A stretch of DNA of 43,610 nucleotides. It comes from a bacterium (GTDB taxonomy: Bacteria; Joyebacterota; Joyebacteria; Joyebacterales; Joyebacteraceae). The DNA is taken from the NCBI GenBank assembly GCA_025774245.1, contig JALGWI010000019.1:1-43610 (forward strand), given 5' to 3'. The number at the start of each line of letters is the position of its first letter. The first letter of the stretch is position 1. The notes beneath the pieces are model-generated. The model had not been told where the DNA came from, ran no database searches, and saw nothing but the letters and a program-made list of their open reading frames with translations. Positions 43,434 to 43,610 of the stretch are shown piece by piece. A program made the translations under genes and the position numbers.

Positions 43434-43610
43434 TCGTTCTCCTCCGGTGTCTTCCATGAATACGCGTTCACGAGGTATTGCGACAGCATCCGCTGACTGT
43501 TGAAGAACGACGCGTTCAGAGCGATCGTGGAGCGCATGATCGCGGCGAACGCCTCCGGCCTGCTGTAGTACGTGGGGAGGATCAGGTACTCGAGCTTGTC
43601 GTAGAGCGAG
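43430..43610 (-). CDS. C-terminal end of an alpha-glucan (glycogen) phosphorylase
   Basis: Only the last 59 codons are inside the window, in the frame starting at 43609. They read SLYDKLEYLILPTYYSRPEA, then an ALNASFFNSQRM block and QYLVNAY. This matches the C-terminus of the alpha-glucan family phosphorylases (lysine-pyridoxal phosphate enzymes that release glucose-1-phosphate), where LYDKLE...LP.YY and HAIALNGSFFNTQRM are conserved. The TGA stop overlaps the ATG of hypB. The catalytic part lies beyond the end of the window. Confidence 0.85.
   Translation of the reverse strand, partial: SLYDKLEYLILPTYYSRPEAFAAIMRSTIALNASFFNSQRMLSQYLVNAYSWKTPEENE

Noticed and set aside
1-43610. tRNA, rRNA, CRISPR, transposase, integrase or phage genes
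   Set aside because: Intergenic gaps were read on both strands; no cloverleaf, spaced direct repeats, or recombinase motifs were recognised.

Overview
The window is high-GC bacterial DNA, with almost every gene on the minus strand and packed by 1 to 11 base overlaps. The gene content is two tRNA-synthetase blocks (hisS-aspS, glyQ-glyS), a phoH/7TM-HD/ybeY/recO core operon, system II cytochrome c maturation, many lipoproteins, secreted proteins with MAM-like modules, an FlgD-like C-terminal domain, and AlkP-superfamily proteins ending in an LRSLGYI tail. This suggests a Gram-negative member of the FCB neighbourhood or a related candidate phylum (Krumholzibacteriota, Eisenbacteria or Latescibacterota type). 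That placement is inference from gene content only.

Layout, in plus coordinates. 1-1168 (minus): a truncated membrane protein, a 74-aa cysteine-rich DUF2769-type protein and a cytochrome P460-like protein with a consensus promoter. 1627-4029 (plus): the only plus-strand gene, a three-PAS hybrid histidine kinase. 4139-7188 (minus): a recent tandem duplication of a secreted two-module protein, with leaders and terminators duplicated as well, driven by a consensus promoter that overlaps an inverted repeat. 7443-10591 (minus): a 942-aa secreted multidomain protein with its own consensus promoter and a leader of about 285 nt. 10622-33798 (minus): one very long apparent operon. Its promoter-proximal part is the widespread core set phoH, 7TM-HD, ybeY, recO, glyQ, glyS. 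Two CNNM/CorC proteins, a DUF502 protein and MgtE sit where dgkA-cdd-era sit in Bacillus. Six consecutive AlkP-superfamily (COG3379-like) envelope proteins and a GT-C glycosyltransferase fused to TPRs follow glyS. 33830-35113 (minus): a self-contained unit of two lipoproteins (coiled coil; coiled coil plus two LysM) with promoter and terminator. 35237-43610 (minus): a sulfatase-fold membrane protein, aspS, hisS, a VanZ-like protein, ccsA, resB, hypB and the 3' end of an alpha-glucan phosphorylase gene.

The most unusual part is the AlkP array at 13095-21307. Six paralogues, anchored by lipoprotein signals or one N-terminal helix, lie head to tail, with the first overlapping the glyS stop codon. 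Five keep the metal-site residues of the fold. The sixth (14540-15775) has D-to-E, H-to-Q and D-to-N changes at three expected metal ligands and looks like a pseudoenzyme. Together with the adjacent GT-C/TPR protein this could be an envelope glycan or lipid modification system. The substrate cannot be read from sequence.

ResB-CcsA would attach haem to the CxxCH of the P460-like cytochrome at the other end of the window. No tRNA, rRNA, CRISPR array, insertion sequence or integrase gene was seen.
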